A stretch of DNA of 36,867 nt, from positions 1-36,867 of the forward strand of contig NZ_OENE01000048.1 of the NCBI RefSeq assembly GCF_900239495.1, written 5' to 3'. This DNA is from Tenacibaculum finnmarkense genomovar ulcerans (lineage in GTDB: Bacteria > Bacteroidota > Bacteroidia > Flavobacteriales > Flavobacteriaceae). Positions 1 through 7,594 of this stretch are shown here, in pieces (positions within the stretch are counted from its first letter, which is position 1; each line of letters begins with the position of its first letter). Position numbers and translations under genes: made by a program. Under the pieces are notes generated by a model. It saw only the letters and a list, made by a program, of their open reading frames with translations, had not been told where the DNA came from and did no database searches.

Positions 1-66
1 TCTTGCCCGTTTATTGATATACAAGCAAGAAATAAATGAATTATTAAAACTACTTTTAGTTTCATA

Positions 67-615
67 TTACTGTTTTTCAATATTAATTAATGTTGATTTA
101 TCTGATACACTACACTTGTATGATTTAACCCAATCACCATTAAATTTAGTCTTATCTTCTGATAAAACAAGCTCATAAGTATTTCCAGAACAATAACGAC
201 CACAACCTGGCTTAGGAGTACCTGTATTTTCTGTTTTACCGATGGTTTTAATGATTAATTCATTTCCTTTAAGCTTCATATCTAGCTTAAAAACAGCAAA
301 GTATTGCTGATCTGGAATTCCTGAAATTTTTAATGAACCTTCAATTAATTCGCTTACTAGTTCATGCTTTGTAATAGTTAAAGTATAGCGATACTTTGGC
401 GAACAACAACCCGTACAGTCTATTGTACCATCCCAAACACCAACAAGATTTTGTTCAGGTTCTTCTTCGGGCTCTTCTTCAACAACCTGTTCAATAACCT
501 CTTGTTCAATTTCCTGATCAACTATACTCATTGTTTGGTCATATACTATCTCTATTGATTTAGTACATGCCGCAAACAACAAGCATAAGATTATTATATA
601 TCCTATTTTTTTCAT
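67..615 (-). CDS. Acidic, Cys-containing lipoprotein, unknown function
   Basis: No family recognised. The 182-residue product has a signal peptide ending in a lipobox (LFAAC, Cys17), so it should be a lipoprotein. Residues about 26-56 are a very acidic linker rich in Glu. The C-terminal part (about 57-182) looks like a small beta-rich domain opening with GVWDG and containing Cys67, Cys70, Cys71, Cys138, Cys142 and Cys168. These could form disulfides or bind metal, which would fit the thioredoxin gene at the head of the same operon. It starts 16 bp after the DUF3570 stop and is probably the last gene of the operon. Lipoprotein export is well supported; any redox or metal role is inference from context. 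Confidence 0.75.
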   Translation of the reverse strand: MKKIGYIIILCLLFAACTKSIEIVYDQTMSIVDQEIEQEVIEQVVEEEPEEEPEQNLVGVWDGTIDCTGCCSPKYRYTLTITKHELVSELIEGSLKISGIPDQQYFAVFKLDMKLKGNELIIKTIGKTENTGTPKPGCGRYCSGNTYELVLSEDKTKFNGDWVKSYKCSVSDKSTLINIEKQ

Positions 616-631
616 TTTATTTAAAAATTAA

Positions 632-2161
632 TTAAAAGGTAAACGTGTTCTTTAAAGTAATCGAAGTTGCCTCTAATCCGGTAGATCTTTTAAAACGTGA
701 CAACCTAAATTCTAATGATTTAAACTGAAATTCTCTTTTTTTGTTGATTTTAAAACCTAACACACCATTTACTGGTGAAAACTTCATTCCTACCCCATAT
801 TTATTGGTTGTGAATTTGGCTAAATCATAATCAGAGGTGTAATATTCTGCATCTAAATTATGCGCACCATACGCTTCGAAATAGTCTGATTTTGTTTGGG
901 TATGAAAACGATAAAAAGGATATAAAGTAAAACCATCGCCTAATTTTATTGGTGTTTCTATTTCAAAACTACTCGCTTTTATACCAAAATCATCGGTGTA
1001 CCATCTGTAAAACAAACGGGTTACTAAAAAATTACTAACAAAATAATTTGCTCTAAAACCAAGGGCTTTTTTAACTCTTGACTTCGGTAATTTTTCACTT
1101 TTAACATGTTTAAATTGCTCTTGAGTAATTCCGTCATTAAAATAAACACGGTGAAAAGGCGTATTTAAAATCCCTTTCTGAATAATAACCTCAGCAGTTA
1201 CAGAGGCATTTAATCGGCTGTTTATATTCCCACCATAGGTTGCACCTACATTATAGGTAAACCTAGTGTCTTTATCATAGCCTTTAAAAGCTGCTGCTTT
1301 TTGATTACCATAATAGTCGTCATCGTCGTCATCATCATCGTCATCTCTAGCACTATAATTTTTAGTAACTAAACGATCGTGGTGATCATGATCGTGATCG
1401 TGATCATCATCATCTTTATCATCGTCTTTATCATGATCTTTATCAGTATTAAAATAATCGTAATAATAATCATAATCATGGTCGTCATCATCATCATCAT
1501 CATCATCATCATCGTGGTCGTCGTCATCGTGGTGATGCCCATTTTTACCGCCACCTGCGCCAGTATTTCTACCGTCTCTAATTTCACCAGGATAAATTAA
1601 AAGCCATTTATCTATAAAAACTCCCGCTGTAATGCTTAAAAATTTATTACCATCTTTCGAATCTTTCTGCCAAGTAATTTTACCATAATTTGAGGTAACA
1701 TCAAACTCTTTTGAATAGCCATACAATACAGAAACTGCCGAATTATTATCGGGCATTAACCTGCTAAAATTTAATGACAAATACTTTCGAGTATCTTCAC
1801 TCGCTAAATTGTTATCATTATTTTCAGGAGTTTCTGAACGAGTACTTGCCGATGTTACAGCACCGTATTTATCAATATTAGCCGTACTTGCCGACGTATA
1901 ATGATCTAAGCCTAAAGTTGCCCCAAAAGTTGCCGTTTTATTTACCGGTATTGAAACCGATATTTGCGGCGCATTATTATCTAATTTTTCGGTACCTAAA
2001 CCACCTGTTACTGCACCATTATTTCCGTCTTGTTCATAGTAGTTATATAAAATATCTACCTCAACTTTATCTAATTGTTTTATTTTTTTTTGTGAAAAAG
2101 CATTTACACCTGCTATAAAGCATAAAGCAATCATTAATCTAGTATTTAGTTGCATCCACAT
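632..2161 (-). CDS. DUF3570 family predicted outer-membrane beta-barrel with Asp/His-rich loop
   Basis: 509 residues. The start may be residue 1 or the Met at residue 3, because MWM is followed by a signal peptide ending in AFSQ. Overall pattern and neighbours match the DUF3570 family: alternating aromatic and hydrophobic strands and a C-terminus ending in TFTF, as in outer-membrane barrels. Two features stand out. Residues about 207-285 form an Asp/His/Tyr-rich low-complexity stretch with runs of about 10 Asp and several HDHDH or HHH clusters, probably a metal-binding extracellular loop. Residues 86-92 read DHYTSAS, close to the D-x-x-(S/T)-(G/S)-A-(T/S) motif flavinylated by ApbE enzymes, and an ApbE gene is two genes upstream. 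The gene overlaps the DUF4266 gene by 16 bp, indicating translational coupling. Family call is good; function unknown. Confidence 0.85.
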   Translation of the reverse strand: MWMQLNTRLMIALCFIAGVNAFSQKKIKQLDKVEVDILYNYYEQDGNNGAVTGGLGTEKLDNNAPQISVSIPVNKTATFGATLGLDHYTSASTANIDKYGAVTSASTRSETPENNDNNLASEDTRKYLSLNFSRLMPDNNSAVSVLYGYSKEFDVTSNYGKITWQKDSKDGNKFLSITAGVFIDKWLLIYPGEIRDGRNTGAGGGKNGHHHDDDDHDDDDDDDDDDDHDYDYYYDYFNTDKDHDKDDDKDDDDHDHDHDHHDRLVTKNYSARDDDDDDDDDDYYGNQKAAAFKGYDKDTRFTYNVGATYGGNINSRLNASVTAEVIIQKGILNTPFHRVYFNDGITQEQFKHVKSEKLPKSRVKKALGFRANYFVSNFLVTRLFYRWYTDDFGIKASSFEIETPIKLGDGFTLYPFYRFHTQTKSDYFEAYGAHNLDAEYYTSDYDLAKFTTNKYGVGMKFSPVNGVLGFKINKKREFQFKSLEFRLSRFKRSTGLEATSITLKNTFTF

Positions 2162-2358
2162 CCGCCGCCTGTTTTTCCTCCGTTAGCACCTGAAGCTCCT
2201 TCTCTATAGTTTTGAGAGCTTGTTTCGTATTGTTCAATTTTTCTTGATGATAAAGCCATATCTTCATCATTTAAATACATTTTTTGATAAGGTTTTACAC
2301 TTACACAATTTGAAAAAGTGAGTGCTATCAATAAAAATGCCATTGTTTTTTTTATCAT
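2146..2358 (-). CDS. DUF4266 domain mini-lipoprotein
   Basis: 70-residue lipoprotein with lipobox LTFSNC (Cys18), a short charged middle and a Gly-rich C-terminus containing EGASGANGG and ending GGGCGCN. This layout is that of DUF4266 proteins, which are regularly encoded beside DUF3570 proteins. The two Cys in the terminal GCGC could bind metal, form a disulfide or receive a modification; which one is not known. The SGA tripeptide resembles part of an ApbE target site, but Asn follows where Thr or Ser would be needed. It sits 33 bp after the ApbE gene and overlaps the DUF3570 start by 16 bp, so the two products are probably made together and may form one complex at the outer membrane (inference). 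Confidence 0.85.
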   Translation of the reverse strand: MIKKTMAFLLIALTFSNCVSVKPYQKMYLNDEDMALSSRKIEQYETSSQNYREGASGANGGKTGGGCGCN

Positions 2359-2391
2359 ATTTCAAGTTTAGTTTTACGTTAATTTTTGTTT

Positions 2392-3369
2392 TTAGTTTAG
2401 TTTTAAATTCGTAGATGTTTTCATTTTATTATCAGCAGTAATTAGCAAACATTCAACACCTTTTAGCTGATTTATAAGCGTCAATCCTTTTTCTTTACCT
2501 AGTACATAAACAGCGGTTGCTAAGGCATCGGCTAATTCGGTATTTTGACAAAAAACACTAACACTTTTTAAACCCCTAACCGGCCAGCCTGTTTTAGGAT
2601 GAATAATATGTGAATATTTAATGCCATTAAATTCAATATACTTTGCGTAATTCCCTGAGGTTACCACAGCATTATTGTGCAATTTAAAAGCACCAATACT
2701 TTTTAATATGTTATTAGGATCTGCGAGTTTTATCAGCCATTTTTTAGTAATCGGATGATTTCCCCAAGTGGTTAAATCGCCACTAGCATTTACCAAACCT
2801 GCGGTTACCCCTAATTTTTTTAATTTAGCTTTTACCTTTTCGGCGGCATAGCCTTTTCCGATAGATCCGAAACCAATACGCATGCCTTTTTTAGTTAAAA
2901 ACACGGTGTTTTTTTGTGTATCAACAATAATATTTTTGTAATTGATGTTTTTTACAGAATTTAAAACCGCCAAGCTATCTGGTAATCTCTTCATTGGTTT
3001 ATTAAAATACCAAAGCCTGTCTAACGAAGCAAAGCTGATATCAAAATTACCATTTGTTAAGGCTGAAATCCTGTTACTTCTAGCTATTAAACCGACTAAC
3101 TCACTACTCACTTTTACAGGCTTTATCCCTGCGTTTCTAATAATTTCTGATGTTTGAGAAGTCGCTTTCCATGACGATATTAAATTTTCAATACGTAGGG
3201 TTTCTTCTATTGCTTCTTTAATAAAAAAAGCTGCTTTTTCTGGCGTTTTTGCAACCACTGTAAACTCAAAATCAACGCCCATTAAAAGTGTTTTTTTATT
3301 GTAGACTTCTTGTGATTTTACTGAAAAAGATAAAAGAAATACTATTGATGATACCAGTACTTTTAGCAT
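2392..3369 (-). CDS. FAD:protein FMN transferase (ApbE family)
   Basis: 325 residues with an N-terminal signal peptide (ends about KSQ, residue 20). ApbE enzymes work outside the cytoplasm, attaching FMN from FAD to a Thr or Ser of a target protein. Family motifs visible: GFGSIGKGYAA (166-176), NASGDL (194-199), the HPKTG motif (257-261) and ADALATA (280-286, Mg and FMN region). Length is normal for the family. The start ATG overlaps the TAA stop of the upstream thioredoxin-like gene by one base, so the two are translationally coupled. No NqrC/RnfG-type substrate is encoded nearby; the candidate target in this operon is the DUF3570 protein, which carries a target-like motif (inference). Confidence 0.92.
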   Translation of the reverse strand: MLKVLVSSIVFLLSFSVKSQEVYNKKTLLMGVDFEFTVVAKTPEKAAFFIKEAIEETLRIENLISSWKATSQTSEIIRNAGIKPVKVSSELVGLIARSNRISALTNGNFDISFASLDRLWYFNKPMKRLPDSLAVLNSVKNINYKNIIVDTQKNTVFLTKKGMRIGFGSIGKGYAAEKVKAKLKKLGVTAGLVNASGDLTTWGNHPITKKWLIKLADPNNILKSIGAFKLHNNAVVTSGNYAKYIEFNGIKYSHIIHPKTGWPVRGLKSVSVFCQNTELADALATAVYVLGKEKGLTLINQLKGVECLLITADNKMKTSTNLKLN

Positions 3370-3818
3370 TATTTCAAGTAATTATTAATATAATAACTTG
3401 CTGTTTCACTTTTATAACCATCAACCGATTTAACAACCTCACCTTTGTTATTTAAAACCGCTACAAAAGGAAAAGCACCCGAATTATTGTATTTTTCTGC
3501 TGCTTTTTCAATATAAGCGATATGCTCTTTGGTTAATTTTCTTCTACTGCGTAAAAAATCAAGATTTACTAAAACATAGTCTGAAAAAGCTTTCTTTTTA
3601 AACATTTCAGAGTCTAATACTTCCTCTTTCAATTCTTTACATGGAATACACCAATCAGAACCTGAAAAATAAATAAACACCTGCTTATTTTGTTCATTTG
3701 CTATTTTTTGTGCCTGCTCAACATTGGTAAGCCAAGTAAGTTTTTTATTATCAGACACTTGTGCATTTGTAGTAATAGCCACTACTAGGAATAATACTGT
3801 AAAAATTATTTTATTCAT
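3369..3818 (-). CDS. Thioredoxin-like periplasmic protein
   Basis: 149 residues with a signal peptide (ends about TNAQ) and a thioredoxin fold of the DsbD-C/thioredoxin_7 kind. The active site is DWCIPC (Cys57 and Cys60), followed by a cis-Pro region at GAFPFVAVLN. It should act as a periplasmic thiol reductase or oxidase. First gene of a five-gene minus-strand operon; its TAA stop overlaps the ApbE start. The Cys-containing DUF4266 and the terminal lipoprotein of the operon are plausible thiol partners, but that is inference. Confidence 0.88.
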   Translation of the reverse strand: MNKIIFTVLFLVVAITTNAQVSDNKKLTWLTNVEQAQKIANEQNKQVFIYFSGSDWCIPCKELKEEVLDSEMFKKKAFSDYVLVNLDFLRSRRKLTKEHIAYIEKAAEKYNNSGAFPFVAVLNNKGEVVKSVDGYKSETASYYINNYLK

Positions 3819-3837
3819 TTTTTTTTGAAATTTTACG

Positions 3838-3919
3838 CAAAACTAATACTTATTTAGAATTAATAAATATAAATTTGTCGAAAATTTAATACTATATCCT
3901 TAATTAATCTAAATTAATT
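3838..3919. promoter_or_regulatory. Divergent promoter region with candidate -7 boxes and ATTTAGA-type motifs
   Basis: The 110-bp gap between two divergent genes holds a minus-strand TAnnTTTG-type box (3838-3845, TAGTTTTG) for the thioredoxin operon and a plus-strand TAAATTTG box (3870-3877) for the surface-protein gene. No good -33 TTG was found for either, so support is partial. Two similar sites, TATTTAGAATTAATAAATA (3851-3869) and a TTAATTAATCTAAATTAATT stretch (3900-3919), share an ATTTAGA(A/T)TAAT core in opposite orientation and could be operator half-sites. Confidence 0.4.
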
Positions 3920-3928
3920 CATTGCTCA

Positions 3929-4867
3929 ATGAAACAAGTATTTTTATTGTTTATTATTTTTTCATATTCTATTCTCTTAACCGCTCAGCAAGTGACTGTT
4001 GGAGGAAAAACAGTAATGTGTGGTAGTTCTGAAACTACAGTCATTCCTGCTAAATATGATGATGGCTCTTGGACTAGTGAAAAAAGTAATAGTTGGTCTC
4101 TACTACTTTATAAAAAAAATGAATTGAATAAGATTAAAGGAAATTTAACCGAATTAGGGTTTTATGCTAATTGTAATCCTTACAGTCCGAAAACATATAC
4201 CTTTTCTAAGCAACGCATTTATATTAAAGAAATAACTAAAGGTGCAATTACAAGTAGTAAAATCCCCGATTTAACAACATTTACCAAAGTTTACGATGGT
4301 GATATTACTTGGAAAAGAGGTGTCGATTTACCTAGTAGTCTAAATATAATAACACTTACAACGCCCTTTAAATATTCAGGAACTAAAAACCTGTTGGTTT
4401 ATTTTGAAAATGAATCAGGAAAAGGTGCTGGAGGATGGAGTAGTATTCCTTTTTTATGGGATAATCATGGAAATAACAGGGTTGCTTACGAATCTTATAA
4501 ATTAAGTGATAAAGGCAAGTATAATGGGCGTATCGGTAAAGAATTACCTGTTACCTATTTCAAATTTTCGCATGTAAGCACACCTCCAAAAATTACTATG
4601 GAAGCTGATAAAAGTATTTGTAGTAAAAGTCCTTTCAGCTTTACAGGTGTTAGTGTTACACCAGCTATGGTTACATTAAAATGGACAACATCAGGAACTG
4701 GAAGATTTAATAATAAATTCATCAAAAACCCAACATATACACCAAGCGCTACCGATTCAGGAAATATAATACTAACATTAACCGCTAAAAACACTGATGG
4801 CTCTATCAGTAAAAACTTTACACTTACTATTAACCCGTTACCAACGGCATCTATCAAGAAAATTTAA
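3929..4867 (+). CDS. Secreted protein with jelly-roll-like domain and one PKD/Ig-like domain, no sorting tail
   Basis: 312 residues: signal peptide (ends LTAQ, about residue 19), a domain of about 190 residues, then one PKD-like repeat (about 215-308). The first domain (VYDGDITWKRG, FKYSGTKNLLVYFEN, GKELPVTYF) is of the kind common in Bacteroidota cell-surface proteins and is clearly paralogous to the N-terminus of the protein at 7595. The protein stops abruptly after TLTINPLPTASI, which in related adhesins continues into further repeats and a C-terminal sorting domain, so it looks like a shortened adhesin. Without a T9SS signal it would remain periplasmic unless it has another route. First gene of a plus-strand run; the next gene starts 25 bp later. 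Function unknown; an adhesin or ligand-binding role is inference. Confidence 0.75.
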   Translation: MKQVFLLFIIFSYSILLTAQQVTVGGKTVMCGSSETTVIPAKYDDGSWTSEKSNSWSLLLYKKNELNKIKGNLTELGFYANCNPYSPKTYTFSKQRIYIKEITKGAITSSKIPDLTTFTKVYDGDITWKRGVDLPSSLNIITLTTPFKYSGTKNLLVYFENESGKGAGGWSSIPFLWDNHGNNRVAYESYKLSDKGKYNGRIGKELPVTYFKFSHVSTPPKITMEADKSICSKSPFSFTGVSVTPAMVTLKWTTSGTGRFNNKFIKNPTYTPSATDSGNIILTLTAKNTDGSISKNFTLTINPLPTASIKKI

Positions 4868-4892
4868 ATAACACGTATAAATAATAATTATT

Positions 4893-5756
4893 ATGAAAAA
4901 GAAATTACTATCAATTACCGTATTCTTATTTTGTTGTCTTTCAATGCTAGCAAACAATACACTATCTAATAAAACAACACCTCAACCTCAAAAAAATTTA
5001 ATAAAATCGGTAAACCCTCCTACTACTTCTTTAGCGAATATTACACTATGTGAAGGTGAAGAGTTAAAATTAACAGCTGAAGATGCTGGTACAGGAGCAA
5101 CTTATAAGTGGACTAAGGGAGCTAGCACAAAATCATCTGTGAAAGATTTAATTATAAACAATGTTTCTTTAGGTGATGCTGGAATTTATACCTTAACTGT
5201 AACAAAAAATGGTTGTACAAATGCTGTTGATATTGAAGTAAAAATTAATAAAAACCCTACTACACCTACTTTAGGTAATACAGTTGCTTCTTGTAGCAGT
5301 GCTAGTTCAACTAAAATTGATAATTATGATGCTACAGTTACCTATGTTTTCACTCCTACAGGTCCTACTGTAAAAGCATCTGGAGAAATTGAAAACATGG
5401 TAATCGGTACTTCATATACGGTAAAAGCTAAAAAAGGTACTTGTGAGTCTGGAGATTCTGCTTCATTTAAAAATGACGCTATGTTGCCTACTCCTACACT
5501 ACCTAGTTTAAAAAATACAGTTGCTTCTTGTAGCAGTGCTAGTTCAACTAAAATTGATAATTATGATGCTAACGTTACCTATATTTTCACTCCTACAGGT
5601 CCTACTGTAAAAGTATCTGGAGAAATTGAAAACATGGTAATTGGTACTTCATATACGGTAAAAGCTAAAAAAGGTACTTGTGAGTCTGGAGATTCTGCTT
5701 CATTTAAAAATGACGCTATGTTACCTACGCCAAAAGCAATTATTAAACTAAAATAA
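4893..5756 (+). CDS. Secreted Ig-like protein with two near-identical repeats, no sorting tail
   Basis: 287 residues: signal peptide (ends MLAN), an Ig-like domain about 45-118 (LCEGEELKLTAED, YKWTKG, GIYTLTVTKNGC), then two copies of a 79-residue module (129-207 and 208 onward) containing NTVASCSSASSTKIDNYDA, FTPTGPTV and KAKKGTCESGD. Each copy has two Cys that could pair. The Ig-like domain is paralogous to that of the next gene. No C-terminal T9SS domain is present. A factor-independent terminator follows at once, so this and the preceding gene may be one transcript, with read-through supplying the T9SS genes. Ligand unknown. Confidence 0.72.
   Translation: MKKKLLSITVFLFCCLSMLANNTLSNKTTPQPQKNLIKSVNPPTTSLANITLCEGEELKLTAEDAGTGATYKWTKGASTKSSVKDLIINNVSLGDAGIYTLTVTKNGCTNAVDIEVKINKNPTTPTLGNTVASCSSASSTKIDNYDATVTYVFTPTGPTVKASGEIENMVIGTSYTVKAKKGTCESGDSASFKNDAMLPTPTLPSLKNTVASCSSASSTKIDNYDANVTYIFTPTGPTVKVSGEIENMVIGTSYTVKAKKGTCESGDSASFKNDAMLPTPKAIIKLK
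5277..5729 (+). repeat. Recent 237-bp in-frame tandem duplication inside the secreted Ig-like gene
   Basis: Two direct copies with unit length 237 bp (79 codons): 5277-5513 and 5514-5729. By eye they differ at only a handful of bases over about 215 aligned bases, for example tatgttttc/tatattttc, aagcatct/aagtatct and atgttgcct/atgttacct. This suggests recent duplication, or homogenisation by recombination. Copy number could vary between strains. Confidence 0.9.
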
Positions 5757-5778
5757 ATTAAACCCTTTTAAAATCTTT

Positions 5779-5812
5779 AAATCTACGAGGTAAATAGCCT
5801 CGTAGGTTTTTA
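5779..5812 (+). terminator. Factor-independent terminator
   Basis: Stem CTACGAGG (5783-5790) with CCTCGTAG (5798-5805), loop taaatag, extended by a wobble pair and A/T pairs and followed by GTTTTTATT. It separates the first two secreted-protein genes from the T9SS substrate pair. Confidence 0.8.
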
Positions 5813-5827
5813 TTAAAATTTATCCGA

Positions 5828-6655
5828 ATGTTAAAAAAAGTATTCTTTATTATTTTGGTAATAGTGCATTTTAGTACAATATCGGCTGAAAATAAAATTT
5901 ATGCGATAAATAACACTTCTTTACATACAGATAAGCATCAAAATTCTTTAACAGAAATCACCCTTTGTGAAGGAGAGGATTTATCGCTTACAGCAGAATT
6001 TTTTGTGGGCGCAACTTATAAATGGTTTACCTCAGATAACAAAACAATTAATAGCATTGATTTAGTCCGTTCAAATATTTCTGTAAATATGGCGGGGATT
6101 TACCTGTTAACCATCTCTAATAATGGCTGTAATGATACTGCTGAAATAAATATTATCGTTATTCCTAAACCAAATGCGGGAACAAACGGTTCTTTAAATA
6201 TTTTAAAAGGTATTAGCCCTAGCGAGCAAGAATTATTTAACGCTTTAGGAGGAAATCCTGAGCAAAATGGTGTTTGGACAACCAATAACAACGCATATAC
6301 CTATACCGTAAATTCAAATACTTGTAAAAGCACTGCCAAAGCTACAGTAAATATTATTGAAGATGTTAAAATAACAAACGCTTTTACCCCTAATAAAGAT
6401 GGTATTAACGATACTTGGGTTATCCTTTCAGATTTATCAAAAATATATCCGAAGAACAAATTATTCATCTTTAACAGGCATGGAAATAAGGTGTATCAGG
6501 CTGCTCCTTACAAAAATAATTGGGACGGAATTGCCAATTCAAACCTAATTATTAACAGCCATAGTAAACTTCCTGTAGGTGCTTATTATTACGTTTTAGA
6601 ATTAAATGACATCAATAATACCGCTTTTAAAGGTTGGGTATATATTAATTATTAA
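5828..6655 (+). CDS. T9SS type B substrate with Ig-like domain and gliding-motility C-terminal domain
   Basis: 275 residues: signal peptide (ends ISAE, about residue 20), Ig-like domain about 41-112 (LCEGEDLSLTAE, GATYKWF, GIYLLTISNNGC), a shortened PKD-like repeat (NAGTNGSL to ATVNI, about 115-175) and a C-terminal gliding-motility-associated domain (about 180-275: AFTPNKDGINDTW, LFIFNRHGNKVY, NWDGIA, LPVGAYYYVLEL, GWVYINY). That last domain is the type B sorting signal of the Bacteroidota type IX secretion system, so the protein should be exported to the surface or medium. The PorP/SprF-family gene starts 2 bp after its stop, the usual arrangement for a type B substrate and its outer-membrane partner. 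Confidence 0.9.
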   Translation: MLKKVFFIILVIVHFSTISAENKIYAINNTSLHTDKHQNSLTEITLCEGEDLSLTAEFFVGATYKWFTSDNKTINSIDLVRSNISVNMAGIYLLTISNNGCNDTAEINIIVIPKPNAGTNGSLNILKGISPSEQELFNALGGNPEQNGVWTTNNNAYTYTVNSNTCKSTAKATVNIIEDVKITNAFTPNKDGINDTWVILSDLSKIYPKNKLFIFNRHGNKVYQAAPYKNNWDGIANSNLIINSHSKLPVGAYYYVLELNDINNTAFKGWVYINY

Positions 6656-6657
6656 AC

Positions 6658-7578
6658 ATGAAAACAACAACTATTATTTACGTTTTTTTACTACTAATAC
6701 TAGCTAGTATTCATAATTTAAGCGGTCAAAATACAGCTGATTTTTCGGTTTTTAATCATAGTTTAAATATTATAAATCCTGCTTTTACAGGTAAAAATAA
6801 TAAAACGCAAATAGCAACTAATTACAAAAAAGTATGGGCAGGTATTGAAAACTCCATACATTCTAATATTGTTTGCTTTAGTATGCCTACCCAAAAAGGT
6901 ATTGGTCTTGGTGTTTCTATAATAAATGATCGTTTTTATTTATATAATCAAACAAATATAGCTGCCGATATTTCATCTAAAGTAAAATTAGATGCAAATC
7001 ACGAACTATTATTTGGTTTAAAAGCATCGGTAAATTTCTTTGGAATTAATTTAAAAAACCTGAATACTTTTCAAAGCAACGATCCATTATTTATGCAAAA
7101 TGAGCAGCTAATTTCACCGAATTTTTCCGTTGGTTTTGCCCTAAGAAATGAACGTTATTTTGTACATGCTGCCTTATTAGATGTTTTAAAAGAACGTAAA
7201 AACACCACATCTGCAAATACTTTAAATGCAATGCGCGTAAATTTTGGTGCAGGAATTTATCATCAACTTAACCCTGTTTTAGGCTTAACTAACACCGCTT
7301 TATTTAGAGCTACAAAAGGAGCGCCACTTTCTATTGATATTACTTCAATGTTTTCTGTAAACAATAAATATGATATTGGGCTTACCTACCGATATAACGC
7401 TGCTTTAATGACTAATTTCCTTATAAAAACCACCGATTGGCTACAACTAGGCTATAGTTATGGTATTCCTACCAATGAAATTGCAAAGTACAACAATGGA
7501 ACCCACGAATTTTTTATCCGAATATATTTTAATACCAAAATAAATAACCGTTTTAAATGGAGATTAGGCTGTTTTTAA
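6658..7578 (+). CDS. PorP/SprF family type IX secretion membrane protein
   Basis: 306 residues with signal peptide (ends LSGQ). It carries the PorP/SprF signature: an opening NHSLNIINPAFTG, a MPTQKGIGLGVSIINDR-like segment and repeated amphipathic strands of an outer-membrane barrel. SprF-type proteins assist secretion or surface attachment of the T9SS type B substrate encoded beside them. It begins 2 bp after the substrate gene. The next T9SS substrate starts 16 bp downstream, so the four genes from 5828 to 9812 likely form one operon. Confidence 0.92.
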   Translation: MKTTTIIYVFLLLILASIHNLSGQNTADFSVFNHSLNIINPAFTGKNNKTQIATNYKKVWAGIENSIHSNIVCFSMPTQKGIGLGVSIINDRFYLYNQTNIAADISSKVKLDANHELLFGLKASVNFFGINLKNLNTFQSNDPLFMQNEQLISPNFSVGFALRNERYFVHAALLDVLKERKNTTSANTLNAMRVNFGAGIYHQLNPVLGLTNTALFRATKGAPLSIDITSMFSVNNKYDIGLTYRYNAALMTNFLIKTTDWLQLGYSYGIPTNEIAKYNNGTHEFFIRIYFNTKINNRFKWRLGCF

Positions 7579-7594
7579 CACATAAATACTTATA

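Noticed and set aside
1..30. TCTTGC/GCAAGA short inverted repeat at the window edge
   Set aside because: Only six base pairs with an 18-nt loop and the upstream context is cut off, so a terminator cannot be claimed.
1369..1600. Open frames on both strands within the Asp/His tract (poly-Met/Thr or poly-Ile/Val)
   Set aside because: They are other-frame readings of the GAT/CAT trinucleotide repeat inside the DUF3570 gene and have no start context or family match.
2170..2195. Canonical FMN attachment site in DUF4266 (SGA in EGASGANGG)
   Set aside because: Asn follows SGA where the flavin-accepting Thr or Ser should be, so it is only a partial match; the DUF3570 motif fits better.
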